Source of the DNA: Peribacillus saganii
Lineage (GTDB): Bacteria; Bacillota; Bacilli; Bacillales; DSM-1321
Assembly (NCBI RefSeq): GCF_003429095.1
Contig: NZ_QVTE01000030.1
Location: 102,304 to 166,303, forward strand
DNA length: 64,000 nt
Direction of reading: 5' to 3'
Under the pieces are notes generated by a model. It ran no database searches, had not been told where the DNA came from, and saw only the letters and a list, made by a program, of their open reading frames with translations. Numbering within the stretch: the first letter of the stretch is position 1; each line of letters begins with the position of its first letter. Below are positions 55,838-64,000 of the stretch, piece by piece. The position numbers and the translations under genes are program-made.

Positions 55838-56935
55838 ATGGCAGATTTCAATATGATGGACATCACAGAGGAAAAAACGGACAAGCTTTCTTTAACCAAG
55901 GCAGAAGAAATTAAGCTTAAACTGCGGAATGAACCGGAAGTCATCCGCCTGGCAGAAAAAATAGATATAAAAAACCAGATGTCGCTCCTGGAATTTGGTA
56001 AAGAGCCTGCAGTGGAAATATCCCGATTTTCCGACCGGATCCTCGGAACCATGAAATCCAGCTCCATGGAGGATTCAAGTGCGCTGTTAAAGCATCTGGG
56101 GAAAATTATGGATAAATTTGATAAAAAGGATTTTTCCCCAGCGAAAAAGGGGATTCTCGCCAAGGTGTTTAATCGCGGTGAAAAAGTGATGGATAAGGTA
56201 TTCGGAAAATACCAGACAATGGGCGGGGAAATAGATAAGGTATATGTGGAGATATCCAAGTACCAAAATGAAATGGTGAACTCCACTCAAAATCTTGAAC
56301 AGATGTATGAGCAGAATTACAATTATTATCTGTCTCTTGAAAAGTATGCGGTAGCTGCTGAAATGAAGGCAGAGGAGCTAAAAACAACACTGCTTCCTCA
56401 ATATGAACAGCGGGCTGCTTCCGGAGACCAAATCGCCGCTATGGAACTGGATTCTCTCAGAAATGGTATAGAAACGCTTGAGCAAAGGATTTATGACCTT
56501 GAAATGGCAAAGATGGTCGCCCTTCAGACCGCTCCGCAAATTAGGCTGCTACAGCGGGGGAATACAAAGCTGATCGGAAAGATTAATTCAGCATTCGTCA
56601 CTACGATTCCGATCTTTAAAAATGGACTGATACAGGCTGTGTCTGCAAAGAGGCAAAAGCTTGTAGCTGATTCGATGAGCGAGCTTGACCGCCGCACAAA
56701 TGAGATGCTTGTCCGCAATGCGCAGAATATCTCCAATCAGAGCACACAGATTGCCCGCCTTGCCGGCGCACCCAGCATAAAAATCGAAACGATTGAAGAA
56801 TCTTGGAATATTATCCTTAAGGGACTTGAAGAAACGAAGAGCATTGAAGAGGAAAATAAACGCACCCGGGAAGAGGGAACAAGACGGCTGCTTGAACTGC
56901 GGGATAACTATCAAACAAGGCAAATACAGCAATAA
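55838..56935 (+). CDS. yceH: Toxic anion resistance protein TelA family
   Basis: 365 residues, mostly long helices predicted to form coiled coils. TelA signatures LRNEPEVIRLAEKIDI, DLEMAKMVALQTAPQIRLLQRGN and ARLAGAPSIKIETIEESW (near residue 300) are clear. TelA proteins are linked to resistance to tellurite and to some antibiotics and to cell-envelope stress, by an unknown mechanism. Nine bases after yceG. Confidence 0.9.
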   Translation: MADFNMMDITEEKTDKLSLTKAEEIKLKLRNEPEVIRLAEKIDIKNQMSLLEFGKEPAVEISRFSDRILGTMKSSSMEDSSALLKHLGKIMDKFDKKDFSPAKKGILAKVFNRGEKVMDKVFGKYQTMGGEIDKVYVEISKYQNEMVNSTQNLEQMYEQNYNYYLSLEKYAVAAEMKAEELKTTLLPQYEQRAASGDQIAAMELDSLRNGIETLEQRIYDLEMAKMVALQTAPQIRLLQRGNTKLIGKINSAFVTTIPIFKNGLIQAVSAKRQKLVADSMSELDRRTNEMLVRNAQNISNQSTQIARLAGAPSIKIETIEESWNIILKGLEETKSIEEENKRTREEGTRRLLELRDNYQTRQIQQ

Positions 56936-57044
56936 TTATATAGTGGTTTAGATTTTGAATTAACAAAGTGAAATGTTAGAATAAATGTATCACGACTTTC
57001 GTGATTTAGTATCCAGGATAATAAGGATATAGGGAGTGATTTTG

Positions 57045-57656
57045 TTGGCAATATCATTGCAAAAAGGCCAAAAGGTAGACCTGACGAAAGGAAGATCTGG
57101 ATTAACTTCGTTAATGGTTGGCCTGGGCTGGGATCCGGTAACACCGGATAAACCGAAGGGGCTTCTTGGCGGGTTATTCGGAGGGGGCGGTGCACCTAAT
57201 ATTGATTGTGACGCATCTGTACTCCTGCTTGATGAAAATGGAAAGCTTACCAACAAGAATAACTTAATATATTTTGGCAATAAAACGAGTGCCGACGGAA
57301 GTGTCAGACACTCCGGGGATAATTTGACCGGTGATGGAGATGGAGACGACGAACAAGTTGTTATTAACTTGAATGCGGTTTCTCCTTCGATTCATAAAAT
57401 GGTATTTGTGGTGAACATCTATTCAGCAGTATCCAGAAAACAGGATTTTGGAATGATTCGAAATGCCTTTATCCGGATCGTCAATAATTCTACTGGAGAA
57501 GAGCTGATTCACTTTAATCTTTCCGATAATTATTCAGGATTGACTTCCCTTTTTGCCGGCGAAATCTATCGCCATAATGGCGAGTGGAAGTTCAACGCGG
57601 TCGGTGATGGGACGAAGGATACAACCATCACTGAGATTGCGAATAAATATATTTAA
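57045..57656 (+). CDS. TerD-family protein 1 (divergent paralogue)
   Basis: 203 residues. [15 protein letters not shown] start, Ca-binding core IDCDASVLLL and GDGDGDDEQ near residue 100. A Gly-rich insertion (KGLLGGLFGGGGAP, about 40-55) is absent from the other two TerDs. TTG 57045, with GGGAG eight bases upstream, aligns with the start of its paralogue and is preferred over the GTG at 57036. Cytosolic calcium-binding stress protein. Confidence 0.88.
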   Translation: MAISLQKGQKVDLTKGRSGLTSLMVGLGWDPVTPDKPKGLLGGLFGGGGAPNIDCDASVLLLDENGKLTNKNNLIYFGNKTSADGSVRHSGDNLTGDGDGDDEQVVINLNAVSPSIHKMVFVVNIYSAVSRKQDFGMIRNAFIRIVNNSTGEELIHFNLSDNYSGLTSLFAGEIYRHNGEWKFNAVGDGTKDTTITEIANKYI

Positions 57657-57702
57657 TATTTTTTAATAATATAAAAAATTATAAAAAGTGAGGTTTTCAT
57701 TC

Positions 57703-58284
57703 ATGGCGATTTCTTTAAGCAAAGGTCAAAAAGTAGATTTAACTAAAACTAACCCAGGGTTAAAAAATATCATTATCGGTCTTGGCTGGGATACAAACAA
57801 GTATGATGGCGGAAATGATTTCGATTTGGACTCTTCAGTGTTCCTGCTGAACGCTTCAGGAAAAGTAAGCTCTGAAAAGGATTTTGTTTACTTTAACAAC
57901 TTGCAGGGCGGAAACGGTTCTGTTGTACATAGCGGAGACAACTTAACTGGTGCAGGGGATGGAGACGACGAGCAGATCAAAATCGATCTATCTGCCATTC
58001 CTGCTGAAGTTGAAAGAGTTGCTTTTACGATCACTATACATGATGCGGAAGCTCGCCGCCAAAACTTTGGACAGGTTTCCAATGCATTTGTTCGCGTAGT
58101 AAGCGAGCAATCCAACCAAGAATTAATCCGCTATGACCTTGGAGAAGACTTCTCCATCGAAACAGCGGTTGTTGTAGCTGAACTATACCGCCATAACGGA
58201 GAGTGGAAGTTCAATGCAATCGGAAGCGGATACCAGGGCGGGCTGGCTGCGCTTGTGACAGATTACGGCTTACAGGTAGGCTAA
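57703..58284 (+). CDS. yceD: TerD-family protein 2
   Basis: 193 residues: [59 protein letters not shown] and a [20 protein letters not shown] end. All acidic calcium-binding residues are present. ATG 57703 with GTGAGG upstream; an earlier ATG-equivalent at 57688 is less suited. Confidence 0.92.
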   Translation: MAISLSKGQKVDLTKTNPGLKNIIIGLGWDTNKYDGGNDFDLDSSVFLLNASGKVSSEKDFVYFNNLQGGNGSVVHSGDNLTGAGDGDDEQIKIDLSAIPAEVERVAFTITIHDAEARRQNFGQVSNAFVRVVSEQSNQELIRYDLGEDFSIETAVVVAELYRHNGEWKFNAIGSGYQGGLAALVTDYGLQVG

Positions 58285-58297
58285 TATAACTTTAAAG

Positions 58298-58332
58298 AAA
58301 GAGAAGCCTTAGTATTTAGGGTTTCTCTTTTC
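58298..58332 (+). terminator. Possible weak terminator between TerD 2 and TerD 3
   Basis: AAAGAGAAGCC and GGGTTTCTCTTT pair with a small bulge, then TTCGGC. It may only attenuate, since TerD 3 follows closely. Confidence 0.4.
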
Positions 58333-58381
58333 GGCATGATGAGCTATAGCGCACATGCGCTTTACTAGGAGGGAGGATTCG

Positions 58382-58960
58382 ATGTCAATCTCGTTAGCAA
58401 AAGGCCAAAGAATTGATTTAACCAAGTCCAATCCGGGCTTAACGCGGGTAATCATCGGGTTAGGCTGGGATACAAACCGCTATTCTGGCGGCTTTGATTT
58501 TGACCTGGATGCATGTGCCTTTTTAACTGACCAAAATAATAAGTGTCCCAATGATACTGATTTTATTTTTTATAATAATCTCAAAGATCCGAGCGGAGCT
58601 GTTGAGCATACGGGAGATAACAGAACAGGTGCAGGGGACGGGGATGATGAACAAATCAAAATTGATTTCAGTAAAGTCCCATCCCAAATCCATAAAATTG
58701 CAATAACTGTTACGATCCATGAGGCTGCTGCCAGAAAACAAAATTTTGGGCAGGTTTCAAATGCTTTTGTGCGAGTAGTGAATGAAGAAAACAGCCAGGA
58801 AGTTTTACGCTATGATCTTGGCGAAGATTTCTCAATAGAAACAGCTGTTGTTATTTGTGAATTGTACCGCCATGGCTCCGACTGGAAGTTTAGCGCGATC
58901 GGAAGCGGATTCTCAGGCGGTCTTGCCGCACTATGCCAAAACTACGGCCTTTCGGTTTAA
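58382..58960 (+). CDS. yceE: TerD-family protein 3
   Basis: 192 residues: [59 protein letters not shown]. Very close to TerD 2, a recent duplication. GAGGGAGG nine bases before ATG 58382. Just upstream (58345-58365) is a short piece of the dispersed repeat (ATAGCGCACATGCGCTTTA). Confidence 0.92.
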   Translation: MSISLAKGQRIDLTKSNPGLTRVIIGLGWDTNRYSGGFDFDLDACAFLTDQNNKCPNDTDFIFYNNLKDPSGAVEHTGDNRTGAGDGDDEQIKIDFSKVPSQIHKIAITVTIHEAAARKQNFGQVSNAFVRVVNEENSQEVLRYDLGEDFSIETAVVICELYRHGSDWKFSAIGSGFSGGLAALCQNYGLSV

Positions 58961-59046
58961 CAGCCAAGAGGTCCAATATTTGCCTCTTAAAGGAAACAGA
59001 AATGGGTTAACCTTGCCGTTTCAACGGTATATAATAGGATTAATTT

Positions 59047-59074
59047 GCAGGATCCAGCATCCTGCTTCTTTTTT
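59047..59074 (+). terminator. Terminator of the yceGH-terD operon
   Basis: GCAGGAT and ATCCTGC pair across five bases and are followed by TTCTTTTTTT. Confidence 0.85.
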
Positions 59075-59110
59075 TGTAAGATAAAAGGGTATATCTTGTT
59101 AACAAGTAAA

Positions 59111-59375
59111 AGATGTCTAGCTCCAGCGCCCGGCAACTTTTTTTCCGTAGGAAAATAAAGCCCCTCGAATGTTGTGACCAAATTGCGATCAAAAGCCACC
59201 GCAGCCAAAGGTCGTCACAACCTTGTGTTGCGATCAAGTGCCATCGCAACATTGGTCATAAGGCAATTGCTTCGGAAGGCAAAAAGCGCGCCTTCTGTCA
59301 CCGCTTGCCTTATGCGGTATTGTGACCAAAAGCCGCACAACTCTGTCAGGGCTAACCAGGGCGCTTGCGCTTTTC
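59111..59375 (+). repeat. Longest copy of the dispersed intergenic repeat
   Basis: Begins ATGTCTAGCTCCAGCGCCCGGC and ends CCAGGGCGCTTGCGCTTTTC. The middle holds GTTGTGACCAAATTGCGATC and related GTTGCGATCAAGTGCCATCG units, an internal imperfect duplication. It separates the terD operon from the CitE-like gene and runs up to 19 bases before its TTG start. Confidence 0.75.
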
Positions 59376-59393
59376 GTGAGAGGAGAACTTCGG

Positions 59394-60587
59394 TTGAGGC
59401 ATTTTGATTATATATCAAAGGACAAGGAAGCTGCAGTGTTTTATCAAGCGCCTGTCAGATTTACGAAAGACAGTGGCAGGGAGATGCTTGCAAATTCATT
59501 AGGTGCCACGCTATATATGCCTGGAACCCGTACGTCTATTTGTGCTGATATCCTTTCCAATAAGCATGATGGCCTGACTTCTTTGGTACTGTGCCTGGAG
59601 GATGCTATCAGCGATAAGGAAATCGGAAAAGCGGAATGGAATGTTATTACTCAGCTTCAGCAGCTGGCAATGAATATCGAAAAAGGCTTGTTGTCATATG
59701 AAGACCTTCCGTTAATCTTCATAAGAGTGCGGAATAAAGAGCAAATGCAGTTTGTTTCAGAGCAGCTCGGCAGTTCTTTGGCCATGCTAACGGGATTTGT
59801 CTTTCCGAAGTTTTCGTTTGACTGCGGCCAAAGGTATTTGGATACACTCCATGCTCTTAACGCAACAAACAGTTTAAACTTGTATGGAATGCCGATTTTA
59901 GAAACGGCTGAAATCATTTATAAAGAAACACGGTTGTCAGCATTGCTCGATATTAAACAGCTTCTTGACCAGAATTTTAACAATATTTTAAATGTCAGAA
60001 TGGGTGCCACAGATTTTAGCGGACTTTTTGGGATACGCAGGAGCAGCGATACCACCATATACGATATCGCGGTCATACGCGATTGCATAGCTGACATTGT
60101 CAATCTGTTTGCGCGGAGTGAGAAGGAATATACTGTATCAGGACCAGTGTGGGAGTATTTTAAAAAAGGTGATAGAATATTCAAGCCACAGCTTCGGCAA
60201 AGCCCATTTGAGAGCATGGGGAAAGAAGGACTATCTTTCCGTGAAGGAATGCTTAACCAATACCTTGATGGCCTGATTAAAGAAGTGAATCTTGATAAAA
60301 ATAACGGGCTTACTGGAAAAACGGTTATTCACCCTACTCATATTAAGCCTGTACATGCACTAAGTGTTATCACTTTTGAAGAATATATGGATGCGAAAAG
60401 CATAATCGAAAGCGCCAATGGTGCAGCAGGTGTGATGAAAAGCCAGCATTCCAACAAAATGAATGAAATTAAGCCTCATTACAACTGGGCTAAGAAAATT
60501 ATTGCGAAGGCAAACTCTTACGGGGTGTTCCATGACCACAACTCATACATCGACATACTCACAGAACCAGAAACGCTTTACATTTAA
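59394..60587 (+). CDS. HpcH/HpaI aldolase - citrate lyase beta-like enzyme of the Ter module
   Basis: 397 residues, TIM-barrel CitE-like lyase. TSLVLCLEDAISDKEIGKAE (about residue 60) supplies the acidic metal ligand, IFIRVRN the following strand, MPILETAEI and NVRMGATDFSG later motifs. CitE-like proteins form or break C-C bonds with acyl thioesters or keto acids. The start is TTG 59394 with GAGAGGAG upstream; the frame extends into the repeat (to 59322), which is not coding. First of the four-gene biosynthetic set proposed in Ter systems. Confidence 0.82.
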   Translation: MRHFDYISKDKEAAVFYQAPVRFTKDSGREMLANSLGATLYMPGTRTSICADILSNKHDGLTSLVLCLEDAISDKEIGKAEWNVITQLQQLAMNIEKGLLSYEDLPLIFIRVRNKEQMQFVSEQLGSSLAMLTGFVFPKFSFDCGQRYLDTLHALNATNSLNLYGMPILETAEIIYKETRLSALLDIKQLLDQNFNNILNVRMGATDFSGLFGIRRSSDTTIYDIAVIRDCIADIVNLFARSEKEYTVSGPVWEYFKKGDRIFKPQLRQSPFESMGKEGLSFREGMLNQYLDGLIKEVNLDKNNGLTGKTVIHPTHIKPVHALSVITFEEYMDAKSIIESANGAAGVMKSQHSNKMNEIKPHYNWAKKIIAKANSYGVFHDHNSYIDILTEPETLYI

Positions 60588-61926
60588 TATCCTTGATTCT
60601 CTTAAAGTTGAAGTACGGTTAAATGAAAACCCTTATGGCATCCCTCTCGATTTTTTGTTTGGGATGGCCGCTCGTAAAAATAAAAAGCGGGCTTTTCTCT
60701 TTGTCAGCCGCATACTCGGAAAGCATATCCCGGTTAAACCAGTGACATCCCTTCTTAGCGGTGCTTTGCTTGGGATGCGCATCATGGAAATAATATATGG
60801 GATATCAGCGAGAAATAAGGATCAAGTAATTCGGGCTATGCTGTTTGATGAAAATGCGGACGAGGTTTATCGCTCCTTGAGCAAGAAAGGTTTTGACCTG
60901 CCTGAGGAAACATTGTTTATCGGATTTGCTGAAACGGCTACCGCCTTGGGACATAGCACGTTTGATGTTTTTAATAATGCTCATTATATCCATACGACAC
61001 GGGAAAAAATTAACGAAATTAAGCCGAGCATTAATTTTAAAGAAGAGCATTCACATGCCACTGATCAGGCGTGTTTTGTAAACAGGGAACTCCTGGAGGG
61101 AACCGGGCCTATTGTATTGGTTGACGATGAAATTACAACTGGGAAAACTGCCCTCAATATCATTGAGTCTCTTCATGCCCAATATCCGCGCCGCCAATAT
61201 ATTGTCGCCTCACTCCTTGACTGGAGATCTGAAGCTGATAGACAGAAGTATAAAGACCTTGAAAAAAGGCTGGGAATTTCGATTCAGTCAGTGTCTTTAT
61301 GTGCGGGAGAAATCGATGTGGATGGTGACCCTGTTGAAAAAGAAAAGGAATGGAAGTATGAAAGTGCTGTGCGGCCTGCCCTACCTTCTATCCATCGAAT
61401 CAACCTCCATACTTATTCACATTTTAAGAAAATCCCCGATATCTCCTGCACATCGGTGAACAGCAGCGGACAAGTCAATGATACGCCTTATTCTGGAATG
61501 ACTGGCAGATTCAGTGGCCTATCAGCAGGTAAGAGGGCAGATATTGACCACTATACCGAAGCAATCGGGCGGTTACTGGCAGAAACCAGATCTGCAGGAA
61601 AGGCGCTATGTCTTGGAACAGGCGAATTTATGTATCTCCCTATGAAAATAGCGGCTGCAATGGGTGAGAATCTTTTCTATCAATCAACCACCAGGAGCCC
61701 AATCCATCGGGTAAACCAGCAGGGTTATGCGGTGAAGAGCGGATTTGCATTCAATTGCCCGGAAGATCATACGATCACTAACTATTTTTATAATATTGAA
61801 TACAAGCAATATGATGATATTTATATTTTCTTTGAAAGAACGGTAGATGAGAAAAGCTTGGATCAGCTGTTAGCGCAGCTGAAAAAGACAGGTGCTGCCA
61901 ACTTGTACACTGTATTCATGAATTAA
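60532..61926 (+). CDS. Phosphoribosyltransferase-TRSP domain protein
   Basis: 464 residues. A type I phosphoribosyltransferase domain with PRPP loop IVLVDDEITTGKTAL (about residue 195), then the C-terminal TRSP domain whose name motif TTRSPIH is near residue 385. PRTases of this kind transfer ribose 5-phosphate from PRPP to a base-like acceptor. ATG 60532 with GGGGTG upstream; overlaps the lyase gene by 56 bases. Fits the second step of the Ter nucleoside-like pathway. Substrates unknown. Confidence 0.85.
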   Translation: MTTTHTSTYSQNQKRFTFNILDSLKVEVRLNENPYGIPLDFLFGMAARKNKKRAFLFVSRILGKHIPVKPVTSLLSGALLGMRIMEIIYGISARNKDQVIRAMLFDENADEVYRSLSKKGFDLPEETLFIGFAETATALGHSTFDVFNNAHYIHTTREKINEIKPSINFKEEHSHATDQACFVNRELLEGTGPIVLVDDEITTGKTALNIIESLHAQYPRRQYIVASLLDWRSEADRQKYKDLEKRLGISIQSVSLCAGEIDVDGDPVEKEKEWKYESAVRPALPSIHRINLHTYSHFKKIPDISCTSVNSSGQVNDTPYSGMTGRFSGLSAGKRADIDHYTEAIGRLLAETRSAGKALCLGTGEFMYLPMKIAAAMGENLFYQSTTRSPIHRVNQQGYAVKSGFAFNCPEDHTITNYFYNIEYKQYDDIYIFFERTVDEKSLDQLLAQLKKTGAANLYTVFMN

Positions 61927-61945
61927 TAAAAGAGGAGGAGAGTTT

Positions 61946-63061
61946 ATGAGAATTACTACTCAGAACCGCTTCACTTCAATGGGCAGTTACCCGGTCGATG
62001 ATGTGACTTTTTTATTAAAGGATTTAAGTGAAGTAATGATAGAAAAGGGTACGGAAGACCGAGAAGAGGCGATTCAATCCGGGGTCCATTATTCTGAAAT
62101 GCTGCCTATTGAATACCAGCCATCTCCTGAATATATGAATCTTTATCACCAATCACTTAATGAGTATTCATCTAAGCTCGCAGTTGCTGTGGGGGTCGTC
62201 GCTGAACAGATCGCCGAGAGTAAAGGGGAACAAGTTGTGTTAGTTTCGCTTGCGAGAGCTGGAACGCCGATTGGTATTCTGATTAAAAGATATTTATCAT
62301 TTGCGCTCGGTATCAGTGTTCCTCATTATAGTGTGTCAATTATTCGCGGCAGAGGTATTGATACGAATGCCATTAGCTTTATCAAAAATCAGCATCCTGA
62401 GGGGAAAATTCAATTTGTCGATGGCTGGACAGGAAAAGGAGCTATCACCCGTGAATTAAACTCATCATGCAAGCAGATTAAAGATGAATATGGTTTTGAT
62501 ATCGATGAAAAACTCGCGGTCCTTGCAGACCCAGGATACTGCGCTCATATTTATGGCACCCGGGAGGATTTTCTCATTCCCAGCGCCTGCCTGAATTCTA
62601 CGGTTTCAGGATTGATTAGCCGCACCGTCCTTAATAAGGATTATATTCAGGAAGGCGATTTTCACGGTGCGAAATACTATAGCCATCTGGAAAATGAGGA
62701 TGTATCGAATGATTTTATTGACCGGATTGTTTCGGAATTTCCTAAAGTAACTCAAATAATTCAAGATAAGCTATCCTGTGTTAAGCAATCATATTCACTG
62801 CCTAAGTGGACGGGTTTAGATAATGTGAAGAAAATTCAAAAAGAATTTGGCATTGAGAACGTTAATATGATTAAACCCGGTGTCGGGGAAACAACAAGGG
62901 TCCTCTTGCGGAGAGTACCGTGGAAAATCCTTGTGAAGGATAAAAATGATGAAAGGTTAAAACACATCATTTTGCTTGCGGAAGACAGGGGCGTGCCTAT
63001 AGTGGAATATCAAAACATGTCTTATGCCTGCTGCGGGTTAATCAAGACAATAAGGAGATAA
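61946..63061 (+). CDS. StiP-family protein: PRTase-like domain plus C-terminal PELOTA-like RNA-binding domain
   Basis: 371 residues. N-terminal residues 1-270: VSLARAGTPIGILIKR and the PRPP-loop-like FVDGWTGKGAITREL, annotated in databases as a cysteine protease StiP domain. C-terminal residues 285-371: PGVGETTRVLLRRVPWKILV...EDRGVPIVEYQN, an L7Ae/PELOTA-like RNA-binding fold. GAGGAGG upstream. Protease and PRTase readings compete; the glycine-rich VDGWTGKG loop favours a PRTase-type fold. Third gene of the module. Confidence 0.82.
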   Translation: MRITTQNRFTSMGSYPVDDVTFLLKDLSEVMIEKGTEDREEAIQSGVHYSEMLPIEYQPSPEYMNLYHQSLNEYSSKLAVAVGVVAEQIAESKGEQVVLVSLARAGTPIGILIKRYLSFALGISVPHYSVSIIRGRGIDTNAISFIKNQHPEGKIQFVDGWTGKGAITRELNSSCKQIKDEYGFDIDEKLAVLADPGYCAHIYGTREDFLIPSACLNSTVSGLISRTVLNKDYIQEGDFHGAKYYSHLENEDVSNDFIDRIVSEFPKVTQIIQDKLSCVKQSYSLPKWTGLDNVKKIQKEFGIENVNMIKPGVGETTRVLLRRVPWKILVKDKNDERLKHIILLAEDRGVPIVEYQNMSYACCGLIKTIRR

Positions 63062-63068
63062 CGGACTT

Positions 63069-63884
63069 ATGATTTTTGCAAGTGATTTAGATCAAACGCT
63101 AATTTATTCCAGGAGAGCGTTCCGTTTGAAAGAGGGGGAGGCAGAACCTGAGATAACCTTAGTAGAGACTTATGAAGAGCGTGAAATCTCTTTCATGAGC
63201 AATAAGGCTATTGATCTATTAAAAGAGGTTAACTCTAAAATGATGTTCCTTCCGGTAACGACAAGAACGATGGAACAATTCATGCGTATCGCCATTTTTC
63301 AAAAAGAAATCATCCCTTCTTTGGCAGTGACGAGCAACGGCGGCAATATACTCGTTAATGGGAAAGCTGATGAAGATTGGAAACAGCATATTGAAACAAA
63401 AATAAATGAAAGCTCACTTGCCAGCGAGGACCTGCTGAAAAGCTTCAGCAGGCTTGCGCGTGAAGATTGGGTGCTGTCACAGCGCACAGCAGATGAATTA
63501 TTTCATTATTGTATCGTTCAGAGAGATCTTGCTCCTCTTGATGAACTGGCGGATTTCCGCAAAGAAATTGAAGGTCAGGGCTGGCGGATGTCTTTGCAGG
63601 GAAGAAAGCTCTATCTTGTTCCTGAATCAGTCAACAAGTGGGATGCGGTAGCTTATGTTAAAGAAAAAATGGGTAAAACATTCGTGGCTGCAGCAGGGGA
63701 TTCATTATTGGACCTTTGTATGCTGGAAGTAGCTGACTTCGCAATCGCTCCCTTGCACGGAGAGCTTGCTGAAACATCACTTAACCTGGGTAGACATATT
63801 CGCAGAACGAGGCGGCAAGGCATTCAGGCGGCTGAAGATATTTTGGAGGCAGTGCTTTCCTCTTATGAAGCACGGGGGATTTAA
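63069..63884 (+). CDS. HAD-superfamily phosphatase of the Ter module
   Basis: 271 residues. Motif I DLDQTLIYS (nucleophile Asp at residue 6), motif II TTRT near residue 65, motif IV AGDSLLDLCMLEVAD near 220. A cap of the Cof/sucrose-phosphatase kind sits between. Predicted to dephosphorylate the nucleotide-like product of the preceding enzymes. Seven bases after the StiP gene; followed by a terminator, ending the operon. Confidence 0.85.
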   Translation: MIFASDLDQTLIYSRRAFRLKEGEAEPEITLVETYEEREISFMSNKAIDLLKEVNSKMMFLPVTTRTMEQFMRIAIFQKEIIPSLAVTSNGGNILVNGKADEDWKQHIETKINESSLASEDLLKSFSRLAREDWVLSQRTADELFHYCIVQRDLAPLDELADFRKEIEGQGWRMSLQGRKLYLVPESVNKWDAVAYVKEKMGKTFVAAAGDSLLDLCMLEVADFAIAPLHGELAETSLNLGRHIRRTRRQGIQAAEDILEAVLSSYEARGI

Positions 63885-63900
63885 TATTAAGCAATGCAAA

Positions 63901-63930
63901 AAACCTTGTCACGACAAGGTTTTTTATTTT
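63901..63930 (+). terminator. Terminator of the Ter biosynthetic operon
   Basis: CCTTGT and ACAAGG pair across CACG, extended by AAA/TTT, then TTTTTTATTTT. Confidence 0.85.
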
Positions 63931-63956
63931 TAAATAAATACTGTTTTAACATGGAC

Positions 63957-64000
63957 AGATGTCTAGCTCCAGCGCCCAGCCCCTCGAGGTCATAAGCCAA
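63957..64000 (+). repeat. Dispersed repeat copy, cut by window end
   Basis: GATGTCTAGCTCCAGCGCCCAGCCCCTCGAGGTCATAAG is the 5' part of the family also seen at 53.9 and 59.1 kb. Confidence 0.75.

Noticed and set aside
59322..59393. Upstream extension of the CitE-like gene
   Set aside because: The added 24 residues come from the repeat; the TTG at 59394 has the ribosome binding site.

Overview
The window reads as chromosomal DNA of a low-GC, spore-forming type Gram-positive of the family Bacillaceae (Bacillus, Cytobacillus or Mesobacillus-like). Support: strong AGGAGG-type ribosome binding sites, frequent TTG/GTG starts, gene sets matching Bacillus subtilis (gdhA/gltC, glpQ, yclNOPQ and an AK-III aspartokinase, yceGH-terD), a T-box riboswitch, sigma-B-like and PhoP-like promoter elements, and dispersed intergenic repeats common in Bacillaceae. 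No rRNA, tRNA, CRISPR array, phage or intact insertion sequence was seen.

Layout. 0-9 kb: edge-truncated RsbR-type sensor, pepT, a PAS histidine kinase, small proteins, a SWIM zinc-finger protein, a broken AHSA1 gene and an EamA transporter. 9-14 kb: gdhA and its probable divergent regulator gltC, a broken unknown gene, an oligo-1,6-glucosidase. 14.5-27.7 kb: a uroporphyrinogen-III synthase-like gene, then a complete carbon-phosphorus lyase locus: PHP phosphoesterase, hexapeptide acyltransferase and GntR regulator, followed by phnGHIJKML and phnDCEE. Three arrays of TTNAYA hexamers at mostly 11-bp spacing stand before the PHP gene, phnG and phnD, so PhoP control under phosphate starvation is a good inference. 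28.9-33.3 kb (minus strand): an exported PheC-like dehydratase/binding protein, glpQ and brnQ with a T-box leader. 33.5-42.5 kb: small spore-like proteins, a TPR-dynamin GTPase, a dipeptidase/DmpA pair and several decayed genes. 42.6-46.4 kb: Fur-boxed yclNOPQ siderophore importer. 46.6-50.3 kb: two divergent stress genes behind sigma-B-like promoters, aspartokinase, tiny hydrophilic proteins.

50.4-63.9 kb is the most interesting region, a Ter stress island: ATP-grasp ligase, exported nuclease, TerD-vWA fusion, YceG, TelA/YceH and three TerD paralogues, followed by a four-gene module (CitE-like lyase, phosphoribosyltransferase-TRSP, StiP-type phosphoribosyltransferase with a PELOTA-like end, HAD phosphatase). 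Comparative genomics has proposed that such modules make a nucleoside-like metabolite; to my knowledge the product is undefined.

Recurring themes are many small decayed genes (AHSA1, VOC, ECF sigma, DUF3139, isochorismatase, MCP 3' end), at least six copies of one intergenic repeat family, and LacI-style AAACGTTT palindromes near both 0.5 kb and 15.4 kb.
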